From: Streblospio benedicti | Taxonomy: Eukaryota > Annelida > Polychaeta > Spionida > Spionidae | Direction of reading: 5' to 3' | Assembly: GCA_019095985.1 (NCBI GenBank) | Contig: CM032663.1 | Location: 20,062,957-20,126,956, forward strand | DNA: 64,000 nucleotides | Shown: one piece after another, positions 31,141 through 42,342 of the stretch | Position numbering within the stretch: the first letter of the stretch is position 1 | How the letters are laid out: every line of letters begins with the position of its first letter | Notes under the pieces: generated by a model | Databases searched by the model: none | Seen by the model: the letters and a program-made list of their open reading frames with translations, nothing else | What the model was told of the DNA's origin: nothing | Made by a program: the position numbers and the translations under genes

Positions 31141-34029
31141 CCGCTTTGAACTTAGTGTTTGCTTTCAAATAATGAGATGATTTGCTATTTGCATGCAGCA
31201 AATGTCATAAATTCGTGCAATTGTCTATAAAGTAGGTCTACATGTGCATGTGTACACCTACATTGACAACTCTACCCATGCCTGGGCACGTGATTCACCG
31301 TACAGGTTGTACCGTAAAACGTTACCTTCAAAGGCGGTGTCCGTACGGCAAACGTCACTTCCAGGGTTGCATGTGTCCCCACGACAGAGTGTCTTATCCC
31401 TAGAGGGCCAATCTCAAAGCTCAACACGCTTCGACAGCTTTTGAAGGGGGTCTGCCATGCGTATTACAACGCTACCTGCACGCGATGACGCAACGCAGAC
31501 GGGAATTTCCTGTAGTCTAGCTCAGCTAGCACCCACCTGTTGGCAGCAATTGTCGCAACGTGCCAACTGGACATAAGCTACGTTTCCTGTCGTTTATGGA
31601 GAATGGGCAGGGCATGTGTCATGGATGGGTGGTCATTCTTCAATTTCCTTTTAGCTTACACATATTGTTAGCATAATGCATATTTCCATAGAATTTATAG
31701 TGTAGTAACATGTCCAGTTGGTCAAGCACTTAGGATTAAGGCGGAGTTACTTCACTTTTTGAGCATACTTTTACACTATGCAAAAGGGGTTGTCAGGATA
31801 TTAAGGTGGCTTCGCTTACTTGTTATTTCAAAAAATGAATCCGAATTAATCTCATTGGAATACGGACGTATGGTGGATTTCATACGGTACTTCCTAAATA
31901 TCTTTGAAAGCGTGGGTAGTGCATTTTATCAGTCGCAGTCCATTATCTTGTGTGTGTAGAATGACAAAAGGGTATAAATAAACGCAAAAGGAGGTCTTCA
32001 TGACAAAATTGATGTGGCGTGTCTCCAAGAAGTAAACGTGCAGAAGATACAGCCTTAGAATGACAAATAACATGATGACAAAACATGCTTCATTTTATAA
32101 CACCAATAAAAGAAACGCAAAAAGCGAGACTAGCTGAGGGATCTGAAATTATATTGACAAAACGTAGAGCCGCTTGACGTCATCATTATAGAGGTAGGGA
32201 TATCGCAACCTGACGGTGACATATATATATTATAAGTGTATATTTAACGGGCACTCCACTTGAAGATACTATTGTTCATAATGTCATATGTGTTTTGAGA
32301 TGATCTTGTCCACACGGCATAACGTGCTATGAAAACCATTGAAGCTTAATCAAAACCCCTTATTGCCTACGCACCCTTGAGCCTAAACGAAAGCCTAAAA
32401 TACGCTCAAATTTGCTAAGATGCAATCGAGTAAGTGAGACATCCATTGTAGTAAAGTTTAAGCTTTGTTTGAAGCTACAACTGTAGCACAATTTACAAAT
32501 TTTGCCACTTAGTGGTAAAAAGTAAAGGCCCTTTATACGTCTACATGCATGATTATGCATAATGCATTACAATGGATACATAAAACAAATAACATCTAGT
32601 AGTCCCAGTATATCTACACATTCACTACGAATTGAGAACACTCACATAATTACTAAATGCACATATAAACCCCAACAATAAGACTAAAGATAGTCACTGC
32701 GCTAAGAGCTACATGTAGACGTCTATATAACAATATGTAGCGTTCAATAACAACAAATATTTACATAAACCCCGACGTCTTGTTGATTTTTCCCCATGAT
32801 ATATTGTTTTTTTTATCATGGCAATGTGATTATTTGATACTCATCTATCCTCAGATAACTCGTATATTTGCTCTGATGCCAATGGACCATACGAAAAATG
32901 TGCATCAACCATAACATCACAATATCTAGTTACTAAATTATGTAATGATGTAACGGACTACTAGAAATGAGCAAATTGATATGATAATACATATATATGC
33001 CAATACAACCATATATCTACTTAAAAACATTCACCAAATTATGTGCCAATACGCAAAAAAGGGAAAAAAAAGGAAAAAAGAAAGAAAGAAAAACAACTAA
33101 TAAACACAATGACCACCAACAAACCACAATCGGCAAGTTCACAGTTCACCATTATTATATGGCATTGAGTAAAGCACTTGCAGATCCAAAGGCGAAGAGG
33201 ATGCTTCAACGCCCCTTCTCAACACCCCCAAAAACATTTCCACGTTTAGTGGCCTGGTCATCTGCTCTTACATGGTAGACCTACTACTTAGTCCATCAAA
33301 CGTACTTGTTAAGCACCCCCCCAACGCACACACAAAAAAAATAAAAATAAAACCCACACAATGAGCATACCCGTGCACAACGTACAGTCTACTGTACAAT
33401 AGAATAATCACCAAGTGCTAGTAAATAGCATTTAAGATAACTATTACATACATGACCATTATATAAATGCACATTCACATGTGCCTACTATAGATAGCCC
33501 CCTTCACCCAACTATACACCCCACCAAAGCAATAACAGCGCAGAACACAAAATGAATGATGTGATCACCACCACCACAAGCCCATAGTTCACCACCACCA
33601 CCATTAAGGTAACGCACGCAGTCCATGTACCACAACACCATAGCTGACCAGGAGAGCTCTATGGCGGGAGCAGGGGGCTAATCAGCTTAAGCCTGATTGC
33701 CAACAAAGCCTGATAACAAACAGGCGGCGAGCGACACACGACGGTTAATTAACGCGGAGCGGCCACACGGCCCCAGACGCGTGTTATCTCCTATTATCGC
33801 TCGGGGTAAACACGCCCGCCGCCGCTAGCGCTGGGTGCCGTATGGTTGGTTAGTCAGGGTGGGGGTGCGGGGTTACAGGTTAGAGAGGGCCCCCTTTCAC
33901 ACCAATATACCAATATATTTAATTTTCAAGAAATTTTGGCATGTTCTCTACCGATCGAGCTTAAAAAACTCGTGAGATCCCCCATCCTTTTTGTTGAAAC
34001 CTGGATATGGTGTGGTGGTGGTAGTTGTG

Positions 34030-34031
<2 letters not shown>
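31141..34031. other. Non-coding stretch with GC-rich islands
   Basis: No gene is supported. There is an A-rich simple tract at 33054-33093. The GC-richer island at 33640-33850 holds an imperfect dyad centred on CTTAAG (33676-33701, arms AATCAG and CTGATT), then TTAATTAA and TTATCT words; it could be a regulatory element. The block 31300-31620 is also CpG-richer than its flanks. Confidence 0.35.
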
Positions 34032-34084
<53 letters not shown>

Positions 34085-34110
34085 GTGTGTGTGTGTGTGT
34101 GTGTGTGTGT
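34032..34110. repeat. Microsatellite (GT)n
   Basis: About 39 GT units with one interruption near 34082, followed by a G-run. Cys/Val and Thr/His frames through it are repeat artefacts. Confidence 0.97.
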
Positions 34111-34143
34111 TTGGGGGGGTACACGGTTATACAGGTTAACATT

Positions 34144-34327
34144 TCTAATAAGAGCACCTGTGTTAAGAGCACCCGTGTGCTGGTATTAACTGGTTTTAAT
34201 AGTGAGGTGCATGGGTTCTTTAGGGATATTCCTTGCTATCTATTTGTATAATAATATGCTTGGAGGACCCGTAAATATGGTGTTATTATTATATGCAGGT
34301 GGTCTCAATTGGAGGCTATACTGTACA
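34144..34327. mobile_element. GTGGTCT repeat family, copy C
   Basis: One side reads TCTAATAAGAGCACCTGTGTT and a second RAGAGCACC; the other side reads GGTGGTCTCAATTGGAGGC and TATACTGTACA. The outer words are complementary in sense, as in the other copies. More degraded than copy B. Confidence 0.5.
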
Positions 34328-34957
34328 ATGTACATTAAAAGCCATAGCATGGTCATGTAAGTTTAAAGACATCTATTTAAGTTCATTCGAATAACTTTCA
34401 ATATGATGTCCATTTTAAGAAGAGTTTTTCCGTGTCAATTAAGAAGCTTTCTGACAGCACAATTAGATAGCACACGAATTGTTGTTTGCTTTAGCAAATG
34501 TCGTCTGTCCAGCAGATAGGAGCGGTTATGCAATGGCGATGGTTTATGGGTTATATTTTAATGATTGTGGAGATGAATGACCAAGTTTTGTCCATGTTCA
34601 TAATCATTAATACAACATATTTGAAAAAAGACATAAAATATATTATATATCCTCTTTGTCTGTATTTCTTTACATTTTAAAATAGAATTTGAAGATAATC
34701 ATTTTCGTGTGGTATTCATTACTTCATTAAAACAAACAATCACTCCCTCATGTAATACTCATATGACAAATTAATACAGCTCAGCTGCAGAAATTAAAAA
34801 TCTGATGATACAAACAGACATTACAAAACAAGTTATGCGGCAAGTACTCTCTGCTAATAAAGATTAAACAATAATCGTGCAACAAATCTTTTTGTACTTA
34901 GTCATTCTTGCGTTCTCTTGCAAATAAAACTGAGCCAAATATTGAACTTGCACTTAC
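34328..34957. other. Non-coding stretch, nothing recognised
   Basis: AT-rich DNA with no gene, RNA or repeat that I can identify. Confidence 0.45.
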
Positions 34958-35000
34958 GTGTCTGGGACTCCCAGGTGAAGAGATTCCATCTTGGTACGGC
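34958..35000 (-). other. Possible small exon
   Basis: On the minus strand a 43 bp block sits between an acceptor-like ATACCATTGCCAG and a perfect donor CAC/GTAAGTG. It contains ACCAAGATGG, a good translation-start context, reading MESLHLGVPDT up to the donor. A second frame reads PYQDGISSPGSPRH. No downstream partner exon was found and no family is recognised. It could be a chance splice-site pair. Confidence 0.2.
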
Positions 35001-35225
35001 CTGGCAATGGTATGAAGTACCACTCATAAACGTTCCATGAACATAAAAAATGTGTGGGTAACTAATTACTATAATACAAGTTCAGTATTCACACGAGCAA
35101 AGTACAACCCAATCTTCTTCATCATAGTCGTATACAGCAGTACTTCAATAGCAGCTGCATACCAGCAATAAAAACCGCAGTGCAATGCATGCACAACTAG
35201 TATACACAATACAAAGTACATAAAC

Positions 35226-35333
35226 CTATCTCTTTCCCAAGAGGCTTCTCAGCTCCATTAAGAGATAGTCTCTTCTCTTATCCTTGTCAGACACTCGAAG
35301 ACAGAAGCACTCCACTGCAATGAGAAGAAACAT
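35226..35333 (-). CDS. Possible 35-residue peptide ORF with amidation-type C-terminus
   Basis: The minus strand reads from ATG (context AGGATGTTT) to TAG. The product starts with a short hydrophobic stretch, MFLLIAVECFCLRV, then SDKDKRR and finally DYLLMELRSLLGKR at the very end. A KRR dibasic site followed by a short peptide and a terminal GKR is the pattern from which neuropeptide precursors release an amidated peptide. The frame stays open about 19 codons upstream of this ATG, back to a TAA, so an upstream exon is possible. Against the call: the ORF is very short for a precursor, the signal-like segment is minimal, and no known peptide family matches. The composition looks more protein-like than the surrounding AT-rich DNA. 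Confidence 0.2.
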   Translation of the reverse strand: MFLLIAVECFCLRVSDKDKRRDYLLMELRSLLGKR

Positions 35334-38300
35334 CCTCCATTGTTGCTCTACTTTGTTGAGAGAGAAAAGATGAAGACTTTGTTACAGGAACACGAAGGCT
35401 AAAACAAATATAGCCAAACGGAGAACTTTTCACAGCCGGGTAATTTTCGCAACAACTGAGTGTTGATTTTGGGTGTGGTCCCGTGTGGTGCTGTCGCTAC
35501 TCGACTCAACACAGGTTTGTTAGAGCATCTGGATGTCGTGACAATTGAACACGCGGACTAAAATGGGGCACACTCATATGGAGGTAGCTTTTAGTCCGCG
35601 TGAGCAGAGTTTTGTGGTAGCCACGCTCGTGAAAACGCTACCATTTACTCGAGTGGGTCTTTGAGTTCTGCTGCTCGTGGGCCAGGTGAGCGCTTGGCTG
35701 TCAGTTCTGTTTGCGGCCTTACTTGGTTCCATCCCAACGATCGAGCAATAGGCTGTTTGTTTTGATATTAAAAAGCTTTTAATTTTAATCCCTGCGTGTG
35801 AGATTGAATTTGCGTTTCTCAAAGGATGTGAGTACCAGAATAACTAAATATCGATTGCTTTTCATATATCAAGCATGAGTTTACCTTTGCTAATGGAAAG
35901 TTGGAAATGGGTGATATTGAATACATATTGATGACACTGTATACATGTTGTTTACTTTATATAGACTCATCAAAAATGGCTAGTGAACTTATCTCAATTT
36001 ACTTAGCTTAATATACCCGACCTCTTCTAAAAATATCTCTTGCCACGTACGGTCCTACCATACGACAATTAGACAATTGGCGAAATATGAAACTATACTC
36101 ATTACAATCATCAGCCATGGGACAATTTCAACCATGAGTGCAGCATATTAACTTACTAATAAATGATGCACACCAAAACAATAATTGTTACAGGAGTGGA
36201 ACTACCCAATTAATAATGCAGTTCCTAAGCCACGTGTACCAAATCATGGTCAACGTGAAGCAAAAATTGGAATTGAATTCACAGCATGACTATATTAGTC
36301 TTCATCAAGTAAACTAAGCAACAAGCGCCAGAACTATTCCCCCAATGCCACTGGACATCCAAGTCTAATATCCTACTGTTCGTATTAATTTGTCTTGTCA
36401 TGCTGCATTAATTTAAAACACATTGTGGGCACATTCCCTGTGGATGCTTCACATTCAATGAGACAGGCTATAATGAAATGAACTATGCAGATAAATAAGG
36501 CAACTTTTTGTTGTAACATCCCCCCATTGGGATGCAACAGCAGCACCGTTTTGGCTCTCCTCTTCACATATTTTGCCGCATAACAAAGGAAGTAGGCATA
36601 GTTTTTAAAGCAAAAATGACAATGTAGTTGCCATGGCAATTTACTCCTCTTTCTCTCCTGTAGCTGACAAGCAGGACTGATATACTTCCTCATAGACACT
36701 GGGAGGTGGAAATACAAAGTGATCAAAGAAGGAAGCTGGTCAGAAATGTGCGGTGATACTTGAGCATTTAAGAGTGTACGGTTTGGGTATAGTCTAGAAA
36801 AATGCTAGCTATATGTTTAGAAAAATAGTGCATGAGCAACTTGTGTGATGTAGTTCAAGTTAGAGTCAGACAGTCCAGAATATCACAGTCGAATTAATGG
36901 TATTGTTGAAGCCATTGCAAAGAGTGGCACACTGTCATGTGACCTACGTGATTTTAAAATGTAAATTAATATTTTCCTCTGTGTTTTTCATCTCTTACAG
37001 CACAGTAGGCTAACCATTCGGGAAAGAACATTTGTGACTGTCAGACTGGGGCTTTAGGTAATATTTAGACTATGGGTAGTAGTATGAACGCGTGCATCAT
37101 TATTACTACCCATTTGATCGATGCCATTTATCCACCAAAAAGCACATTGTTTTAACTCTTGCAAGTACAGTGTTAATATGAATTCACCGAAATCGTGATT
37201 GCACACCCTCAACCTAGTAATATATGATGCAGTCAATATTTACATAGGGATTATTCAAAATGGAATTGCATTGTTTAAAGTATCGGGTTAATGCCATATA
37301 ATAAGAATAAAAATCATACAGTACTTTCATATATTTGTAAAGCAGCTAAAATGGTGCTTTCAAATCTTTATTAAAAAAAGAAGCTGCAATGGTACTTTCA
37401 TATCACTTGAATGTAAGTATGAAACCAAAATACATGTATCTAAGCACAAATAAAATCATAAACTTGCTAAGAGTACTCATCCAATTGTAAAAACTAACTA
37501 TAATACCAACCACAAGCAATAGCCTCCCAAGAGCAAACGTAAAATACCTGAACCATTTAATACAAATAAAAAGAAAACTTCCTTCATCAACCCTAAAACA
37601 CAGACTACTTATCTCGACCAGTTTAATAAGGTCCACAGAGCACACTACTACAACTACCAAAGTACATAAAGCACGCAATGGGCACTGTACGATGAAAAAT
37701 CACAGTCCTAATGAAATTTCTTCTGGGGCTGTGGCAGTCGGAAATGAAAGTCCCAGCTCTACTGGGGTCGAAAGACCACGTGGAAACTATAAAACTGCAA
37801 TGACAAGGGGACCTGCCCCCCGGCTAATCATCCGTCGCATGCTACTCCCCCATTATTGCCGTAAATACCCTAATTACGACCGGGTTTTCCTCCCCAAGGT
37901 CTGGGGAAAGGGGAGATTGCTCTGCCGCGCGGTGGAGCCACGCGGATGCTGGGAAAGCGGACGGGCGCATGCGCGTGGGCTCATCCTGGTTCTCGTCTGA
38001 CTACTGTTGGTGACTGGGCTGGTGGGAATTCGTTTTGAGGAATCGAGAGCCGTTTGAAAAAAAGTACATGTCTTTTGTGCATTTTTAGTAATTTCAAATT
38101 TTCCACGATGCCGCGGGCATCTCCTGACCAATATTTCATTATAATGAAGGTCTGTTTATGTCACAAATAATAATCCGAGAAAAAACATCTAACAGTCACA
38201 TCAAACTCAAACTCAACAACATAAATAAATGTGTATCATCATTCAAAATCGTTGAGTATTTCTATGAAGTACTTTATATTAGTTTTATAACAGCGAATAG

Positions 38301-38789
38301 TACAACACACCACCTTTTATTTTGTGAGTCCTTAATATTTAGAAAACTATACATTGTGTAATGTATAAGAATATGGGCCTAGTCAGATCTCATAAAAATC
38401 CAAAGGCTTGCGAAAGAGACGGATATAATTCCATGTGATATGCTGTGTAAGCATAGGAAATAAAACACAATCCGTTTTGAGTCATTAGTGACACTGGCAT
38501 CATTTGCACGTAGAGAAGAATTCCTCAGAAAGTTGAGAGTAGCATTATTACATTCATTGCAACATATTATACACACTGACCACCATTAATACTGTCAATC
38601 TACACGACAAACAACTCTAAGTAGCAGTTAATATTACAATATCACATGATTAAAATGCAACACGGCTAATTGAGCGATAATACATGCTATTACTCAGCAC
38701 ATTGTGGAAACAGTTCTCTTTAAAGACTTATATAGTTAATTGTGGCGGGTGTCTATTATGAAATGTTGAAATTAGAGCCTAATGGTTTG
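35334..38789. other. Non-coding stretch with structured GC-rich islands
   Basis: No gene is supported. A perfect 13 bp inverted repeat ACGCGGACTAAAA/TTTTAGTCCGCGT lies at 35551-35601 in a CpG-richer block (35450-35830). Another CpG-rich island lies at 37690-38010, with TAATCATC and CCTAATTACGAC cores. Both could be promoters or enhancers. Confidence 0.35.
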
Positions 38790-38795
38790 GTCATT

Positions 38796-38864
38796 AAGAT
38801 TAATTAGTCTTGGTAATATGACTTGATGCTTGACCTGATGAGCTATGCTTATAATGATCATTAT
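38796..38864. promoter_or_regulatory. Paired homeodomain-type dyads
   Basis: AAGATTAATTAGTCTT (38796-38811) is a near-perfect palindrome around TAATTA, and ATAATGATCATTAT (38851-38864) is a perfect 14 bp palindrome. They lie about 40 bp apart in an otherwise low-repeat segment. TAATTA and ATGATCAT-type dyads suit homeodomain dimers, so a regulatory role is plausible but unproven. Confidence 0.3.
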
Positions 38865-39859
38865 GGTCACGTAATTTAGTTGAAAAAGGGGAGTAGTGCA
38901 CACATTATGATCAGATAAAATATAATTAGTTGTAAACACCTTGTTACTATGGGACAGGATCGGTCACTATATCGAATGTTGGAGACTCAATATTAATGTA
39001 CAAAAATGCATACAGATAACATTAGATATCATAACATTAGATAACATTCAACTTGAATGAAAAATTTCTAATAAAGGTGTGGTTTTTCTTTTAAACACCG
39101 AAATTTTGGTGCATAACCATGATAACGAACACACCTATTGCTTTCAAAACCCAATAAACTAGATTTGTTAGTTACCACACAAAGACAAAAAAAAATGATA
39201 TAAGAATTGCACTAATGATTCTATGAGTAGATGAATAACCAACCACGTGAACAACCAAAACGAAATCTTCACAAATCTGGTTTCGGCCACACAGCTATTA
39301 CGTCATATACCCTATGCTCTCCCACAATAGATTGAAAAGAAAGAAAAGGTTGGAGAGGAGAAAATATTGATTATTGTCAAAATCCGTCTGCTACACGCTC
39401 TATCACAGCGTGAAAAATTGCCGAAATCAAACATCGTGCTCCCTTCCATTCTTTTCTAATTAGGTAACATTGGCTGCCCCTGAGGCCTAGATATCCGTAA
39501 TAATTCCCACCCGTAGAAAACAGTCTGAATACAACTAATGAAATTGTCAACCAGTCGGGGTTATTTTTGAGCATGATTAATGAAACAATGCAAATTGATA
39601 GACACGGGGCTTTGCTGGTGATTCTTATAACAGTACTCATGCTAGGTTTGTCATTAATGAAAGACTGTGTTTTGTTCAAACAAAGTCCAATTAAGAGACT
39701 GAATGTGCCACTTGGTGGACCGGATCTTGAGGTGTTTTGGGTAAATAGAAGAAATGTGTTTGTCTACGAGGACTTCCTTTTACACACTACCCATTTCCAG
39801 CGTTATTACCAATAATTTGTGAATTGTATGGCAAGCCTGAAAAAGATGACTATTACAGT
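38865..39859. other. Non-coding stretch, nothing recognised
   Basis: AT-rich DNA with overlapping chance frames near 39380-39815. The word TACCAATAATTTGTGAATTG at 39807-39826 is repeated exactly at 51037-51056, so part of this may be a dispersed repeat. Confidence 0.4.
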
Positions 39860-39990
39860 GGTAGATCCAGGATTTTAGAAAAAAAGGGGAGGGGCGCACT
39901 TCAGGGATTTCATGGGTTTCGTACATGCGATTGATGGCGGACGTGTAAAAGAAACCCATGAGAATGGAGTAGGCCTATTTTGGTGAGAAA
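39860..39990. mobile_element. GGTAGA-ended MITE-like repeat, copy 2
   Basis: It starts GGTAGATCCAGGATTTTAG, runs through a G-rich tract, and contains TACATGCGATTGATGGCGGA, which matches the reverse complement of the centre of the copy at 21601-21769. The distal end is degraded, so the right boundary is approximate. No coding capacity. Confidence 0.55.
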
Positions 39991-41620
39991 AGGGGCCTAC
40001 GCGATTGTGTTGAACAGATTATTGTGGTTTTAATTGAACATCCATTACGTATTCGTTTACTTACAGTAAATAAGAGGGTTGTTAAAACGACAATTAACAC
40101 CACTTAAAGTGACATACATGTGTATCATTCGAGAATGCGTTCGTTCACTAAATTAAATTGTTTATTCTGCCTTTCTATCTTTAAATATCAGTCAAATTAA
40201 GTCTGTTATCACGTAATCCAATATCGTAAGTAACTTTGAAGGACTATTTATCATGTAATGTCACAACAGTTACTTCACACTTAGGCTTTCATGCTCTTCC
40301 TTTTTTCAATGCCACTAGTATATGGAATAAGAATCTTATATGCATATACATGTAAAACCATCTTTTCGTTAAGTCATATCATTTACTTGCTTGGAAACAC
40401 ACAACTAAATACCAAACCTAAAGGATATAACCAACATTATAGTATATACTGCACCTTCACCAACATGTATAAGTAGGCATAACCACTGATAACTGCAAAC
40501 AATAGTGAGCAATCAGAAAATAAAATTGAATACATTTGAAAAATAATAACCTCCACCCCCATACCCCAACAGCCTTTGAACAGAGCTACCAAATCTGTAT
40601 TCTCCCCTACTGCATGTATAAAGGTAGGCACTGCCTGTAGCATTAATTTGCAAATGTGGAGTGAGTTTTGGTCAAGGGTGAGTACTGCTTGTACCATCTT
40701 ACTTGAAAGGGAAAGTCTGCTTGAAGAGGTTCTCTGAAAGTTGATCTCGGTGATCCCACGAAGCTTTTGTGCTCTACTAAATAAGTGTCATCAAACTAAT
40801 GTCCCTCATTGTTGCAATCCCAACTAATTAATTGAGTATTTGAGGTGTGCAGACCGCGCACTGAAGCTGGTTTCTTTCCCTTGATTTCCTTTATTTGTAT
40901 AATACGTAGTACATGAAGATCATATGCTGCAGTCGTGTTGGGGTTACAGTGGTAATATGTTTTTAATGGGGAAGGTGAAATATAAATAGCTAAACACTGG
41001 TCTTGGACTTCGGTGACATGAAATCAGGTTTACAGAAAGCAAACGCACAAGATCAGGAATCCCTACAAACTCAGAAAAAATCGTTTACAATATACATTCA
41101 TACAAACACATTTCTAATACCCCCATCTCCCCTGCATTGCCATTCACCACGTCTATAATACATACTATACAATCAGGCTTCCCCGTGCAAGAGAAGCATA
41201 TTGTAAGACCACCATCACCACCACCACCGGCCAAGCTATCAGCTGTGGTGAGCTCAAAATCCAGCTACGCCATCGTCCGATATGCAAGTAGCACAGCAGA
41301 CGAGAGCCCGCCCACTCGAAATTTGGGCCTTTGAGCAAACAAACGTGCCGCTGCCTCGTTCTGGGCGTGGTTTGGAAGTGCCCAAAAGAGACTGCCGTCC
41401 TGGGATACTATAGGATGGAAATTTGACTGTGGATTGTGGGTTGTTGCTTCAAACTCACGAATCGCAGACTGGCAGACTGTGCTATGCGGTATTTCAAAGT
41501 GGGGTCGTCTGTTGAAATCGTTTGAAATGGTTTGGGTCTTTAAAGGATGTTGAGTGGAGATTCTTTTGTTATGTGCATGTGTGCATGTAGTGATGACAAT
41601 CATAGTTACAACAAATAATA
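39991..41620. other. Non-coding stretch, nothing recognised
   Basis: No gene supported. The block 41130-41420 has lower AT content and a minus-strand frame without recognisable motifs. Confidence 0.4.
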
Positions 41621-41775
41621 TAAGACCATCTCTATTAAGAGATTCTATTTATAGTACGATTACCTTTCACAGTTTTAATCCCCCATAAAGAGACCATCAT
41701 CAGCGAAACTTGATAAATGGTTGCACTGTTTTTTAGACAACCGGTGGTCTTAATAGAGAAGTCATGCTGTACTGT
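41621..41775. mobile_element. GTGGTCT repeat family, copy D
   Basis: It begins TAAGACCATCTCTATTAAGA and ends GGTGGTCTTAATAGAGAAGT followed by CATGCTGTACTGT. The two ends are inverted copies of each other, so this copy best shows that the family has terminal inverted repeats. About 155 bp, no coding capacity. Confidence 0.65.
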
Positions 41776-42189
41776 GGAAGGCAATGCTATTGGATGGTAA
41801 TATGTGGATGCTTTTATTGACAGCAGGGGTAAAAAAAAACTGAGCGGTTTGGTTCCATCCATTGACCTTAATAATTATGTTGCCTTATGTTGCAAAACAG
41901 TACAGTATCAATCGCAAATCCCCCCCACTTGAGCAAGGTTAAGATGGAGACAGTTCAATAAATCGACCCAATTGAAATACGGAGTTAAATCTACTACAAT
42001 GAAGAATCTACCCCATTGCAGGGTTCACATTTAATCATACGTAATATACTAACTCAGCCGCTTTCCTTCGAACAAGGAAGCCATCCGGAAACCAATATAA
42101 TAGCGGTAAAACTGAATACCATTAGCAACTTCAAGAGTAGGGCTTATACAATATACACTTACAGTACAACATCTACATGTGTGCTCTAT

Positions 42190-42342
42190 ATTGCTAGGTC
42201 TATCCTTATGGTGGTCTAAAAGGGACGTGGACTTTAAATTTGTTATTGGATTTCCATTTGTATATAGCATGGCTTGAAATGTCGAAAGATGGTTTTACTA
42301 TAGAGAATGTCTTTTTATATGGGTGGTCTTATAAATACCATC
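42190..42342. mobile_element. GTGGTCT repeat family, copy E
   Basis: GGTCTATCCTTATGGTGGTCT on the left and ACTATAGAGAATGTC then GGGTGGTCTTATAAATACC on the right resemble copy D at about 400 bp distance. Degraded. Confidence 0.5.

Noticed and set aside
30716-31201. 161-codon minus-strand frame
   Set aside because: It runs through copy B of the GTGGTCT repeat family and has no recognisable domain.
33846-34251. Cys/Val-rich and Thr/His-rich frames
   Set aside because: Produced by the GT/CA microsatellite.
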